Position numbers and translations under genes: made by a program | Part shown: in pieces, positions 24,801-36,600 of the stretch | Layout: each line of letters begins with the position of its first letter | How positions within the stretch are numbered: the first letter of the stretch is position 1 | NCBI GenBank assembly: GCA_963978905.1 | Contig: OZ022260.1 | Coordinates: 48,753,551-48,817,550, forward strand | DNA from: Trichostrongylus colubriformis | Taxonomy: Eukaryota; Nematoda; Chromadorea; Rhabditida; Trichostrongylidae | Length of the DNA stretch: 64,000 nucleotides | Direction: 5' to 3' | Notes under the pieces: model-generated | Told to the model about the DNA's origin: nothing | Seen by the model: the letters and a program-made list of their open reading frames with translations, nothing else | The model's database searches: none

Positions 24801-26783
24801 TCTTCATAAAAACCACGCCTGTCCGTATCAAGCAGTGTGGCAATCAAATCATCATGTTTCAATCAACATTACAGAATCCAATTTGCTGATAACATCTGCT
24901 CTCCGTACTGGGAATGGATACTTACTTTTAATACAAAATTGTAGAACAGTTGAAAGAAAACCCGTCACGAATTGCACCTGGGCACTGCTTGAGATTAGTC
25001 AAGCGAGTTGACGGATTGGTGTGATTAAGAGATACGACCGATTTGCTGTATCAGTAAAATTGTTAATCGGTTTTTTTATAAAGGTACATTGCATGATCAT
25101 TGCATGTGGGTTGTTCCGCTCAATGAAACAGTTGAAGGTCCCATGAGATACACAGGTGAAGAAAATCAAGGAAAATCTGCAATCAGGCCACGCCCTATCA
25201 AGCGTTCCGAAATCGAGTGTAATTTCCGTGCTAGTGAGAAAAAATAAGAAGCAGAAAATACGGTACCCATAGCAGGATATACAGAACAGAAACTTGCTAA
25301 TAGCACTACTATTAACTAACTTGCTATTTTATTTCAAATGTTATCTGTTCACAAATATTTTATCAATCGAAATGAACTCACAACGAAAACCCATCCTCAT
25401 CGCCGTTGAGACTGTTCATAGTAATGGTACTGCTGGGCTCAACACTGCCATAGCACCAATGTGTCAGTTTCTAGCATGAACAGGTGATGAATGTCGTGTA
25501 TTTTCTGAAAAGGAAATCAACAAATGTGTTCACTAAGGCTTGAAAGACGACGCGTGAGGTGTCAACTCGTTAGTCGAAAGAAATTCCTATGAAGACGCTA
25601 ATGAGCTGCAAAGCCTCGAAAAACACCAGATAAAATTGCATGTCGTAATCGAAAGAAGGGTGACAAGGACTATTTTGAGGGCCTTGAAAGGCTGTGAGTG
25701 ATGACAAGAAATATTTTAAGGGCTCTTGAGGGCTGGGAGTAACTTTATCAACATTAAGAGAGCGGCGAAAATAGGGACGAGGAGGAACACTCCAGCGGTC
25801 AAAACTCGCCGTTCTGGGGTGAACCAAAGCTCCACTGACCACTCGGGGTTTAAACAAGTCTGCATATTTGTACAATGAAAGTGTGAAATCAATGCTTTCC
25901 GCGGTCACTTAGGTGTTGCCATGACGATCGCTCAGCGACTTGTTCGTGGCTTCCCTTGGCAGTCGCTGGCAGTTAGCCGTACCCAAACTTCAGTTCAGTA
26001 CGCACAAGCGCTTAGAAAAACGCTCGTTGCAGCATTAGAGAAGAAAACATGCTAAGTTCCATTTCGTACAGTAATCTATCTTGCTCAATTCCCAGAGAAA
26101 ATCGAGGGGCTGTTGAATGTCACGAATCATTACAACACAGCGAGGATTGGCTAATATTCATTTCAACGCCTTCCTTCCTCCAGAGTATTCGGATTCGTTC
26201 CAGGTAACCGAGGGAGGAATGAGTGATTACAATGGGAAAGGAACCAGTTGACCGCAATAAAAGGGGTGTGTGCAGATATAAAATCGCTTCGCGGCGCCAC
26301 CAGTACGACTTGCGAATCGATTGCTCTTGGGAGCCCGGCAGAGCGTGGCTGCTTCACCTCAGCGCCCACCCATGCCACACTGCCTCACTTGAAGGCTGCC
26401 ATGCCCTGCCACTGGCACTCGCACCCGCCGCGCCGCTCACCGCGGGCGGCCACGCGATTTTCCGTTTTATCTGCACACACCCCTATAAAAGCATAAGTCC
26501 AGCCACTGGTCGCTGATCTCTGATCTCTTTTATTTGATCGCTCGAGAAATTCGTGCTGGCCACGACATGGGATGGCAACTTGAAAGTAGCTTTTCGAAAA
26601 AGTTTTCATTTCTAGTACAACAATGAATGTGCTTTCGGAATAAATAAATCAAATATAAGCAGTGGCAAATAATGTTGAGACATTGCTCAATAACTATTTG
26701 TAAATTGAAAAAGCAACAGCATTTGTAGACAAAAATTAGCAAAGTTACCCAGATATATCTGTGCTGCTGTTGTGAACTGCCAT
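15876..26783 (-). CDS. Katanin-interacting protein (KATNIP)-like
   Basis: Exons (5' to 3'): 26783-26749 (tentative), 23369-23237, 23179-23009, 22412-22281, 22215-22101, 21958-21800, 20394-20253, 20196-20081, 20024-19905, 19826-19731, 19676-19566, 16894-16795, 16742-16601, 15968-15876. All phases close, giving about 554 residues. Repeated blocks of the KATNIP domain (DUF4457) are clear: SNWGDSTYVGLNAIEIF, SSWGDEFYIGLNGVELYD and ENWGARDLIGLNGLELLD. Each is followed by an RFWNYSES-, SFWNYNVSP- or VIYNYRKTPARGVR-type strand and by NLINGCND- or LLNGKNLTRSPEDAW-type motifs. Vertebrate KATNIP binds katanin at the ciliary base; by analogy this acts in ciliated neurons. At about 554 residues it is much shorter than the ~1,600-residue human protein. 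The first exon (MAVHNSSTDISG) follows an acceptor-like CTGTGTAG and fits in phase, but a 3.4-kb intron makes it uncertain. The large introns carry a Tc3-like element and several MITEs. Confidence 0.85.
17207..17945 (+). pseudogene. Tc3-like transposase, broken and truncated
   Basis: The frame starts MPRGTHLFEYEKGQIL, typical of Tc3-family N-termini. A paired-like helix-turn-helix region (LSNLKISEKMGLSHNFI) and the block RQKRRILNAASSF follow. The frame stops at 17,597. Homology continues in other frames: SWTHQWDEV, then after a small hairpin insertion (17,676-17,738) WKDLKKEPR and GGNVMV, ending near AYQDVLKS at about 17,938. The first catalytic Asp region is split by the hairpin, and the remaining catalytic residues are absent. 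It is not functional. Confidence 0.85.
17676..17738. repeat. Small hairpin insertion inside the Tc3-like transposase
   Basis: The arms pair as GATACCGGCAACG with CGTTGCCGGTATC around a 12-nt loop, with A- and T-rich extensions outside. The segment interrupts transposase homology within the region of the first catalytic Asp. It looks like a tiny foldback element inserted after the transposon lost selection. Confidence 0.75.
17955..18239 (-). pseudogene. Second, inverted Tc3-like transposase N-terminus
   Basis: The minus strand encodes MPRGTHSSEYEKGQILAFKD and then RRILNAASNSRKGVYRLCRE. It is closely similar to the plus-strand copy but not identical, and it ends abruptly at the junction near 17,955. 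It carries only the DNA-binding half. Confidence 0.85.
22555..22793. mobile_element. GGG/CCC-ended MITE, copy 1, perfect 9-bp target duplication
   Basis: The terminal inverted repeats are GGGTGTGTGCAGATATGACG and its complement. The flanks are identical 9-bp repeats, CTATTGATC (22,546-22,554 and 22,794-22,802). GGG ends with a 9-bp duplication suggest a Mutator-like (MULE) non-autonomous element; the superfamily is an inference. It lies in a katnip-like intron. Confidence 0.9.
23612..23935. repeat. Interspersed repeat family B, copy 1
   Basis: The sequence from AACATTCCATTTCGG onward is similar to 31,015-31,330: a GAGGTGATGTGTG block, a GCAGAGGGGC block, CTCCTCTTCCTCGGGTTTT-type sequence and a final ATTCCAC segment. 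The GC-rich middle gives long spurious open frames on both strands. The 3' part resembles repeat family A, so the two families may be related. Confidence 0.55.
24617..24776. mobile_element. CAGTCC-ended MITE, copy 1 (TA-flanked)
   Basis: The left end is CAGTCCATTTCAC preceded by TA; the right end GGCACTG is followed by TA. The central CACACTCTCACTCTCG block is shared with copies at 48,634 and 56,262 (inverted in the latter). TA flanks suggest mobilisation by a Tc1/mariner-type transposase. Confidence 0.7.
26264..26482. mobile_element. GGG/CCC-ended MITE, copy 2
   Basis: The ends are GGGTGTGTGCAGATATAAAA and its near complement. The flanking 9-mers are CAATAAAAG and CTATAAAAG, an 8/9 match. 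The internal sequence is similar to copy 1. It lies in the putative first intron of the katnip-like gene. Confidence 0.85.
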
Positions 26784-27325
26784 TCTACACAGTGCCAGGA
26801 GCAAAAACGAGGTTCCTGAGCAAGTGAAAATAGGCCGCAGAACTGCCAATGAGTCAGCCGATTGTCAAGGAAACGAGCTCTGTGATGTATCTACAAATGA
26901 CGATCTTGGTAAAGCACAAGAGTGCATTGTGGCTATTGGCAGCATGTACTTTTAGGCTGACTTCCTGCACATCAGGAATAGCCCAAGAACTTGTGTAGTG
27001 CTTCTCATTATGAGACACATGAGGTAACCTAAGGCAGCGCTTTCACCTTTAGGAGGAATCCCTCCTACGCCGAACCATGTGTCTAAGCATGGCACGATTG
27101 AATAAAATTACTCAACGTGAATTGAATGTATGGTAGCCTTCAGAAGTACTGCACAGTGAAGCAGTCTCATTTCAGATGCCACCATGATTTTGAATGGAAA
27201 AAGGTAGAAAGGTACCCGTGGACAATTCAACATCCACACTTTATCCACTTCATTCTCCGTCAGCTCGGAACGCTTTCAAGGATCGTTTAGATTCGGCTTT
27301 CAAATTCATATACATGCTGCATACA

Positions 27326-27331
27326 TTTATT
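27326..27331 (-). terminator. AATAAA poly(A) signal of nfs-1
   Basis: On the minus strand AATAAA lies about 165 nt beyond the nfs-1 stop codon (27,496). Confidence 0.5.
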
Positions 27332-27495
27332 ATACTCGCTCAATGCACACGACTAGCGATATAATTCAACACGGTTAGAAGATATCTTGTGACATACACA
27401 CAAACACAAAGATCCTCATCGAAATATAATACATATGAACCCCTCAATACACGTCTTCTACACGGATTGAAAGTGAAAAGAGTTATGGTGCTCGC

Positions 27496-30400
27496 TCAAT
27501 GCTGCGTCCATTGGATACTTTTGAGATCAATTCCTTCTTGGACCATTTCCCAAAGAGGACTCAACTCTCGTAACCTTTGTACCTCTTTCACGCACAAGTC
27601 GATGGTGTGCTGGATCTGAAATTAGTCACGGTAAATTAATCCTTCCCTGAGAAAAACCAGCCAATAAAACATTCCATTCCAGCTTAATTTCATTTTATCT
27701 TGCTTTTTAACGGTTACTTCAGCATTCTCTAAGGCATGGTTGCGCTTCTGAAACTTCCCATATCACATACTCTACGTCATCACTTCAAAATTGTTCCTCA
27801 ATTTATGAATGTCGAGCGTTGTGATACAATTATCGCCTCCCTACCAGCTAGGCGTAATCAATTCCTAAAAGTTATCAAACGGTGATAATCTGAGACCGGC
27901 ACGCACGCCCTTCGAGGTCTTTTTATTACTTGATAACCTTCCGCACAATAAACGCGACCTTCCTCATTTATAAATTTTTGTACTATGCATTCCTCCGCTG
28001 TTTCTTACCTCTTTTTCAGTGGTAAAACGTCCAATACCGAATCGAATCGAAGAATGGGCGAGATCTTCTCCAGTTCCAATAGCCCTCAATACGTACGACG
28101 GTTCTAAGGATGCCGACGTGCAGGCGCTACCAGAGGACAAAGCTACACTTTTCAAAGCCATCAGTAATGATTCACCTGAAAGACAATAAGCCAACTTATA
28201 GCATCTCAGCTCACATACAAAGGAGGGAACGAAACACACAAATGTACGACTCACCTTCAACGTAAGCAAAGGAAAGATTCACACATCCAGGATAAAAATG
28301 AGCTGGATCTCCGTTTTGGATGATGTCACCCAACCGTGACTTAATGCCGTCAATAAACATCTTAGAAAGCCGTCGAACATGTGCAGAGTCCATTTCTGAG
28401 AAAAAAATTTATTTCATTTTCATCATAAAGCCTCTAACTTCTCTTGTTGAACTGAATCCTATTGTTCCGCATATTGAATATTAGAACAGACTGCGCACGC
28501 AGTGACCTTCCAGGTTAAAGATGTACACCCCGGACCTATTTCCCTAGCACAGACCCATTTACGCGATGCATATTAGTTATGCGACTCAGCAACGTTATAG
28601 AAGCAGGCAATAGCAGTTAGCCCTGGATTCACGTAACCAGTCACAAGGAAAGACGAAAAAACGTACCCATTTCCTTGCTCGCAATACGACATGCCTCTCC
28701 TAATCCTACACAAAGCGGAGTTGGAAGAGTTCCAGATCTGAGCCCACGTTCTTGACCACCACCACTCATTTGAGCTTCTAAGCGTACTCGTGGCCGACGG
28801 CGCACGTATAGGGCGCCCACACCTTAACAAATTTGATGAGCAATGAGTACTGAGAAAAAGCTTTTCAAACTACATCAAATACCTTTAGGGCCGTAAATCT
28901 TGTGTCCAGATATAGACATCAGATCAACTTTCAGATCATTCACATCAATAGGTATTTTGCCGGCCGCTTGAGCGGCATCAGTATGAAATGCTATCTTCCT
29001 TTCTCGACATATTTCACCTGAAACGAATGGTTGTCTTTCAAACGCCAAGGAACTATTTAGGCACCTAAACGTGTAGCGCTAATTTGTCCTGTCCTATGAA
29101 GCTCGATGTTATCAGATGGAAGGCACAATAACTTGCCAATTTCTTTAATTGGCTGAATCACACCAATTTCGTTGTTCACTGTCATCGCGGATACGAGGCA
29201 CGTTTGAGGAGTGAGAGCATCTTGGAGGGCCTGAGCTAATTATAGATGTTATATAATTATAAATTGCTACAACTAATTTACAATAATCAACGAAAAAAAT
29301 GCTTCAGCAACGAATCAACACTTGGCGCCATCGCAATAAAGGGTAACATCTTATAGAAAAATTCCACCAGTTAGTCTGCACACCGAACAGTATTTTTTGC
29401 CTAAGCACTAGAGGATGCCCCCTCCTCATTGTCACAGCACCCAATGTAATGTAAAAATTTTGTCTAATATCCTTTCTCTTGTGAATGTGAGCTTTAACAT
29501 TTTCTTGACATTGACATCGTCAGGCATGCCCGCGCAACTCCCACATGTGGAATTTGTGCATCGCCTGGAAGCGCAAATTACACATGTGGGAGTTTGCGGT
29601 AACGCTCTCATAAACAAAGTTTTACAGTACTGTGGCTATATAGCATTCGCTTGTCCTTCGAGTTTTAGAAGACATGGCTAGGTGACATTTCCCATTTCAA
29701 TAGGTTTATGGGGATCTAAATCACACAGTGGCTGCCCACAATAAAGAGAGCCGAGCCTCAATTCAGTTTGAGTTCTCGAGGTATTTCCTTAGGAACCATT
29801 CTGTATATCGACATGCAAATCATTTTTACGTCCACCTTGTTTATGGAATTATTTGATTCCCTTGGTCAATGTTCAGAGTACTTCATATGCTGTTCCATAT
29901 CTCCGGAGGAAAAAAATTTTTTCAATGAAAGGGATTTTTCCAGTTCTCAGGAAAATGTTTGATAACCTGAAGCCTAGTCATAATTTTCTTCATTTCCTTC
30001 ATGAGCGGGGTACTCAAGCGAGTTATTTGCAAATGTCACATGTGTTATAAGCGTAAAAGGACGCGGGCTTCGAGGTGTTCACGGGTGTCCTACCATTTTT
30101 AGTCGCTGCTCAGATTCAATAGTCGTCCGTGTCCTTCAAAACAATCTTTCAAACATACCTTCAGATCAACAAGGCCTCCTTGATCCACAGGAAGATACGT
30201 CACTTTGAAACCCTCTGTTTCCAATGAGCGACAAGAATCCAGTACACATTTGTGCTCCTGAATTATTTCAATTAGCAAGTCTTAATTGAGCCCCCTGAAA
30301 CATCTGTTATAATACAGGAATGTGAGCCCAAGTGTTTGCATTAGAAATAGCGCGCGATCACGACCTAAAATAAGTCCTGCCAACGTCCCAGTAACCGTAA

Positions 30401-32835
30401 ACTCCAACATCACGTATTATCTTACGCAAGTCCTCAGCTAACGATTGCGGGTTTCCTTAGGAGTATGGGTGTGAGTATGGTCATGGCAATTGAAGCAACC
30501 GCAAGACGTGAGATGAGTGTGATGGGCACCGGCAATAGCGATTGGAAAAGTTTTAGTGCGCTAGTAAAATCACAAGTGAAATATTCAGTCACTCTATTCT
30601 AATTGCCTTCTTATTGAAACTTAGGTTGCGGCTGCACAAAGCCTCCGAATCACGGAAATCACTCGCTGAAAAGGAACTCATCAAAAGCAAGACAACAATG
30701 CAAAATCGCAAATAAGTTATTGGGCCTTTTACAGCGATTTCAGGAATAAAGATTTCGTCTTGCATTTTGCAAACGCTCGAGCCCCAACTGACTGTCACCG
30801 AGTTGTAGTGCGGCAGAAATCTAGTGGAGCTCTCACAATTTGTAGCCCTACTGTGAATACTTGACTCGGTAGGTAAGAGTATCTGAGTGTACCGCGCTAG
30901 GAACAAAAATATTCTGAGGGAAATTGCTGGAAATCCAAAGACTTTTCAGAACACTCCAAGGCACCAGGAGGGTAAGGATAACATGAAAACTGGAAATACA
31001 CGTTCCCTGAAAACAAACATTCCACTTTAGCTAGGAGGTGATGTGTGGCGAAATTCGCATAGAAAAGTGTGGTTTGGAGTCTCGTTCGGCAGTTCATCAG
31101 CCGGACGAGTACCCGGCGAGAGCGGGACATCGTCCGCGTCCGGCTTATCTAGCCCTTCGTCATGTAGTCTATCCCAGGCTAGTGACGCAGAGGGGCGCGA
31201 AAGCGAGAAGGGTTTTCGGGCTCCTCTTTGTCGGGTTTTTTGCCGTTTAATTTCATTCCCTCTCTACTGCTACGTTACTGGACAGTCCTGCTTTCATATT
31301 CCACAACCTGTCAAATTTCTCATTCCCGTGTCTTCAAAATACACTTCGTTAGTCTCACCGTTTGTAATGTGATTACGTGATTTTTGCCTGTATGTCGTTG
31401 AAACTTTGCGACTCCTTTGATCGCAATATTATTCGATTCCGTCGCACCTGATGTGAAGATGACTTCCCGAGGGTCAGCCTAAAAGCAATCATGTAACATT
31501 GAAGCCCTCAATGCGACTGGAGTGCTGAGTAGTGAAGCTCTCGAACAATTGATGGACAAGCAAACAGAACAGACCTTTATTAGTGTTGCAATGTGCGCAC
31601 GTGCTTTCTCCACTGCTTCTTCAGCTTTCCATCCGTAAGCATGAGTTCTTGAGTGTGGATTCCCGTATTCATTCATCATATAGGGAAGCATGGCATCCAC
31701 AACTCGGGGATCCTAGACGCAGACTATCAATGATAACGCGAACAAGAAATCATAAAGCTAGTCATGCTCTGGAACACACTAAATTGTGATTTCTTGAAAT
31801 GGACACAGGCTTCAAGACCAGCTAGCTTACCCGAGACATTGCTTCACTCCCACTAGTAATACGACGGCTAATTTAATGAGGTCAAAATAAACTCCATTTC
31901 TACTGATTACTGAACTTCTAGCTGAGGGGGGAGTTCACTAGAATCTTCAATCGATTCCACATAAGCTACTGGGTAAGTGTTTCGTATGCTGTCCTGCTAA
32001 ATCATCGGTGCAGCTCCCTGGTATTCGGATTTTTGTCGGATTCTAGAAAACAAGCCTTGCCCCCCCCCCCCCCCGATACAGACGGTTCACCCAGCCTCGA
32101 CAGTACAGCAATTGGACCGCCACCCCATCACGCAATATCCTATCGCTATCCGGCTGATTCTGTCAGCAAAACCAGGCCAAACATATCTTCACATTACGAT
32201 TCAAGAAAGCTGCAAGCATACAAAAATTCAACCTCAGTTCGACTTTTTTCCATGCAATCCATTTCCACTCTATTCCTTTCCTTTCATTTTATTAAATTCC
32301 AGTCAGCTTTGCAGATCAACACAACTTTGTGCCAGGAGCTTCCCTTTGTGACTGTTGCTCCTTGAAGCGTTACAGAGAAATTCCACCTTCCCAGATTTGC
32401 AGGACCTCTTGTTTCCTCTACGCACAAACTTCCGTTTTGCGACTAGTATAAAAGGGTTTACCAGATGGAAGCTGTACATATAACCAAATCAGTTTGTCAA
32501 GATCAATCACTGTAACCAAGATGTCTATAATGGGTATAAACTTCACACGAAACCCCTTGCATCATGAGTTTATGCGTCTTATTCGTATGAAAAAAAAGAG
32601 GATTCCAAATTCAGGTGAATCAGTCATGAATGGTACTAAAACACTGCATTTAGAATATTTCGATCATTCATAGAATGCTGTGGCGCGAACTATTCTAATG
32701 AAAATGGATTACCATAGGTGACGTGGCCTGCACATCGAGGTAGATTGGCGATGGTTTTGACGGATCTACTGATGGAGTGGCAAGCTGACGAGCGCAAACG
32801 CGCACCAGTGAACTCACAGATTTGCCCGTCAACAT
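27496..32835 (-). CDS. nfs-1: Cysteine desulfurase NFS1, mitochondrial
   Basis: Exons: 32835-32713, 31712-31575, 31478-31359, 30257-30159, 29230-29137, 29017-28883, 28822-28667, 28395-28255, 28175-28009, 27615-27496; 430 residues, all phases closing. It is a PLP enzyme that moves sulfur from cysteine onto a persulfide for iron-sulfur cluster assembly in the mitochondrion. Visible motifs are [29 protein letters not shown], the PLP-lysine block [11 protein letters not shown], and [10 protein letters not shown] with the catalytic Cys. The C-terminus [20 protein letters not shown] is diagnostic. Residues 1-25 are basic and Ser-rich, as a mitochondrial presequence should be. Translation probably starts at MLTGK, because an acceptor-like TTTTATGTACAG lies about 25 nt upstream. 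Intron 5 has a GC donor. It lies 810 nt downstream of kin-3 on the same strand, possibly in one operon. Confidence 0.96.
29531..29599. repeat. Hairpin in nfs-1 intron 4
   Basis: The inverted arms contain CAACTCCCACATGTG on the left and CACATGTGGGAGTTTG on the right, with further pairing toward the centre (ATTTGTGC/GCGCAAAT). It is a short foldback repeat within a 901-nt intron. Confidence 0.7.
31015..31330. repeat. Interspersed repeat family B, copy 2
   Basis: This matches 23,612-23,935 in order: AACATTCCACTTT, GAGGTGATGTGTGG, GCAGAGGGGC, CTCCTCTTTGTCGGGTTTT, TATTCCACAA. It lies in the nfs-1 intron between exons 3 and 4. Confidence 0.55.
32060..32074. repeat. Poly-C tract (15 nt)
   Basis: An uninterrupted run of 15 C lies in nfs-1 intron 1. 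The length is prone to sequencing error. Confidence 0.9.
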
Positions 32836-33645
32836 GTGTGACGAGACTCTAACAAGTTCTGTACATAAAATCAACTTTTTACACAACAGCTCAGAGTACC
32901 TATACGAGAAAAAAAGGAAGGCGCTCTATAATAGCGAAAGAAAGCCGGCCCAACTAAGAAGGAATGCTCAGCAACCAGTAGTAAAAGAAGAAGAAAGTAA
33001 AAGAAGAAAATCAAGTTCAAACTTCAGAGCAGATTGATTCAATAAAATCTGAAGGGAACGGCTGCACCAGTACGGAGCTAATAATCGTTCTTGAATGTAC
33101 ATTAAACTAGTGCGCATCATTAATTTGCATATTACACAAGGATTATTGCGAGTTCATTTTCAGATATATGACAAGGTTGCAAAAACCGATGCCCACAATA
33201 CATAGAAAAGACAATGCACGTTTATATATTTCCCATACTCCTCACTTGATACAATCCAACCAGCTCGTAATCACAAAGCGAGAAATTAAGATCAGAACAG
33301 GAAGCATGAGTAGGAATTGTAAATGAAAATTTCCAGACTTCTTACTTTTATCGGCGAACACTGAATGAAGTCAATGGTGCTGTTTTGCCAAATACTGCCA
33401 CTAATTGCAAACAAAATAGCTGAGCAGGTAACTTTGCCAAGGATGCGGCATAGAGAATAGGTGTACTATGAATCATCGAAGAGACTGTCGTCGAAGACGC
33501 TGCTAGAGTTGAGGCAGCAGGCACATCAGAACAACGGCGAGGGGATCACAACGTTGTACAAAAACCGGTCCGAAACTGAATTTTGAAACTTCGTTAATCA
33601 GGATATATGGTATAATCGGATAGGCATGCATACAAACTTACCCAC

Positions 33646-36600
33646 TCATGACGTCGCGGCTACTTCAGTTAGGAGTTCTGAATGATCATTTTTCACCGAT
33701 AGTGCATCACCACCTTGACGGGCAGCCTCTACGACGGGGAAGAAGTATGGATGTGCCATTGCCTCCCGCGCAGTTAGACGTTCCTGGATTAGTGATTATG
33801 ATCGTGACATAGCGTAAAACTGGTATTTAAAAAAAACAACGAAAAGAACCTGATGATCGTAACGAAGGAGTTTGTCGAGGAAATCAATAGCTTCTGGAGT
33901 GACTAGATGCTGATTCTCAGCATGGATGAATCTAAAATTTTACGAGAGTTAACATGAAGGCGACATCTCATCGTGAAATGTTAACAATTACCTCTCCCAG
34001 CGCTTTCGAGAATGTCTTCCAAGGATATCGTTGAATCTCGGATCTAGTTCTATGTGGTATTTGTCAATGTATTCATGTAGTTCTTCTGTACCAAGCACTT
34101 TGGCGATGCGAACAAGCTTAAATGAACAAAATGAACCTGCTGGAAACATCATGACACGAACACTTCTTTCATTGAGTTTCGCTACACTAAATATCTCCTA
34201 TTGTCACAAAACAAACCTGATCGTAGTTATCGTGGCCGTGGAAGAATGGTTCCTTCCGGAAAATCATACTTGCTAGCATACATCCCAAACTCCACATGTC
34301 AAGAGAGTAATCGTAGCACTGGTAATCCACGAGAAGCTCAGGACCCTGAACGCACCGAGATTTGCGAGAAAGGATTACTCATCACTGTATTACTGTTACT
34401 GAGACATTCGAAATTCTATAGGTGAAGCAATTGCCTGGGCACAGGTAAAATGTAGGCGCACAAAATTCGTACCACAGAGGAAGTTCGGCGCTACCAATAG
34501 TACTGCATACTTCTGACTTAAACCCGCATGTTACTTCAACCACGTACTCTTCGTTATCACAACGATCATTAATTACTATCTAAATGATGCCCATCTTCGA
34601 GGCATATCATTTCTCTGGTGATGAACGTTTGCTGTACGACCATATATGACACAGCAGAGCTACTGAGCAACAAATGCGAGAGCGTAGGCGATGTTTTTGG
34701 CACAGCATCATTTTCCACAAATACGGTCAGCAAGAAGCGACAAACGGAGGAGCACACGAATGCAATCAAGCTATTCTTATAATACCTTCGCTAGTAAGAA
34801 TGCATTATTACCAACAAGAGAATTACAAGCCTACCTTGAAATACCGGGAAGCGACTCGTACATTGTAATCCTGTTTGGGATGATAGAATTCAGCCAGTCC
34901 CCAGTCGATTAAACGCAGCTGAAAAATACAAAATATATTTACTAATCAAACATAAGTAAACAAGCAAACATTAATTCTGCATCCGCACACGTTGCTGGAT
35001 TTATGCAATTGAATGCACACTTTCGGGAGAAAAAGCTGAAGCGGCGTGGATTACAATCACATGCAAAAAAGGGAACATCAATATTCGAGACTTGAGGCAA
35101 CGACACCCTCACAACTGCCACCTCATCTCACGTCAGCTTTCAACACATCAATGCAACGTCAACAAGATAACTGGATGTAGCGATTCATACCGTTTTTTTT
35201 TTCGAACTAAGCGTTAGTTTTAAGCCATGGCACCAGTTACAGAACACCGATTGCGAACGTATAAATCATAAGAAAACACTAAGATACGAAGATGCGATAC
35301 ATGGTTTATGAATTCCGTGTCAATCTCCATAGAAGCGTCAGTGCCCAAATATCATGAAGGATATTACGAAAAAGAATAGATACTACGAAAAAAATGCTAC
35401 AAAATACTTATTTCTCGACTGCCGCGAGTACATAAGAGAAACGATTTGCTTGAAGAGGAACCATTAAGAGTAGCCGATCTCATCTTTGAAAGCAGCGTTA
35501 CATGTTTCTGTGAAAATTTCACAGTCGAATACCCGTTTACAAAGCAGGTTTAAAAGGGTATTCGTTTTCAGAAGCCCGGAAGTGATGTCATCGAAATCCC
35601 CCACAGCGCTGATAAGACCAGAATCCAGTCTGCATATACTTCTATACTATGCTTTGAAAGCAAGAATCCCGCAACAATAACAGGTGGCGTGCGAGGCAGA
35701 TTGTTCTAGTTCAAGTTAACATGGAGTAATAGCAATTACTCTGCCAGAATCTCATGAGGAGAAGGTCAAAAAAATACCAGTAAGAAAACCGCTGCATTTG
35801 AAAAAAAATATCAAGGTTGCTCATCAGTAACATCTCTCTGACAGGTTCTGCAGTCAACAAGGCTCGCAGGTTAAACTTGTAAGAGAGAGCATTAATATCA
35901 GAAATAATGCCAGCTCGTGAAAAAAATTCAGGGTGCGGCAAAAGTGTTACAACGCACACCGTTTCAACTAAAAAAATATCAACAACAATTTTGTTTAAAG
36001 CATTGATAACCAACAGACATTTCATTGTGTGCCCCTAGAATCTGATAAGATCGGCTATGGTTCATAGAAACGAAGACTGCGAGGGAGAGCGTATGCCTTC
36101 GGACACAGTTCACAGTTGCACAAATCATCCAAACTTTTGCCAAAACAGACTACTGAGAATCGAATGAATTCAGAGCAGTTTAAGCGCAGCCTTCCGAGAT
36201 GCTCCAAAAAAATGTCGAGCAGGTTGACATTCATGCTATTTGTTGGTAATTCTGCGACATGGGGAGTCGTGGAAACTGTTCTGAGACCACTGCTGCCGCT
36301 TTTTTGGGTCTGGACTATTCTCTGATAAAAGTCATCCGAATTGGGGATGTACGTGTCTCTTGATGACATAGCTGACTTAATTTTGCTGATCGGTTCAACT
36401 CCAATATCGTCGGATTTGCGAAATGTTGATACTACGGCCGTCCCCTGCGACCCACGGTAGATGCTTTTCCTAGTCCTTTTGTTACTCTACGCATGCTAGG
36501 CGTTCCTATCGAATTTTAGGGCACAATGATATGGTAGTTTGTTGATCACATATACCAGTACACTTCACGCTGATACCTCATTTCTTCGTAGTATCGTAAG

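Noticed and set aside
25570..25908. 112-codon minus-strand frame as an upstream katnip-like exon
   Set aside because: It has no KATNIP motif and no splice-site pair giving the phase needed at 23,369; it contains a local AGGGCTTGAAAGGCTG/AGGGCTCTTGAGGGCTG duplication.
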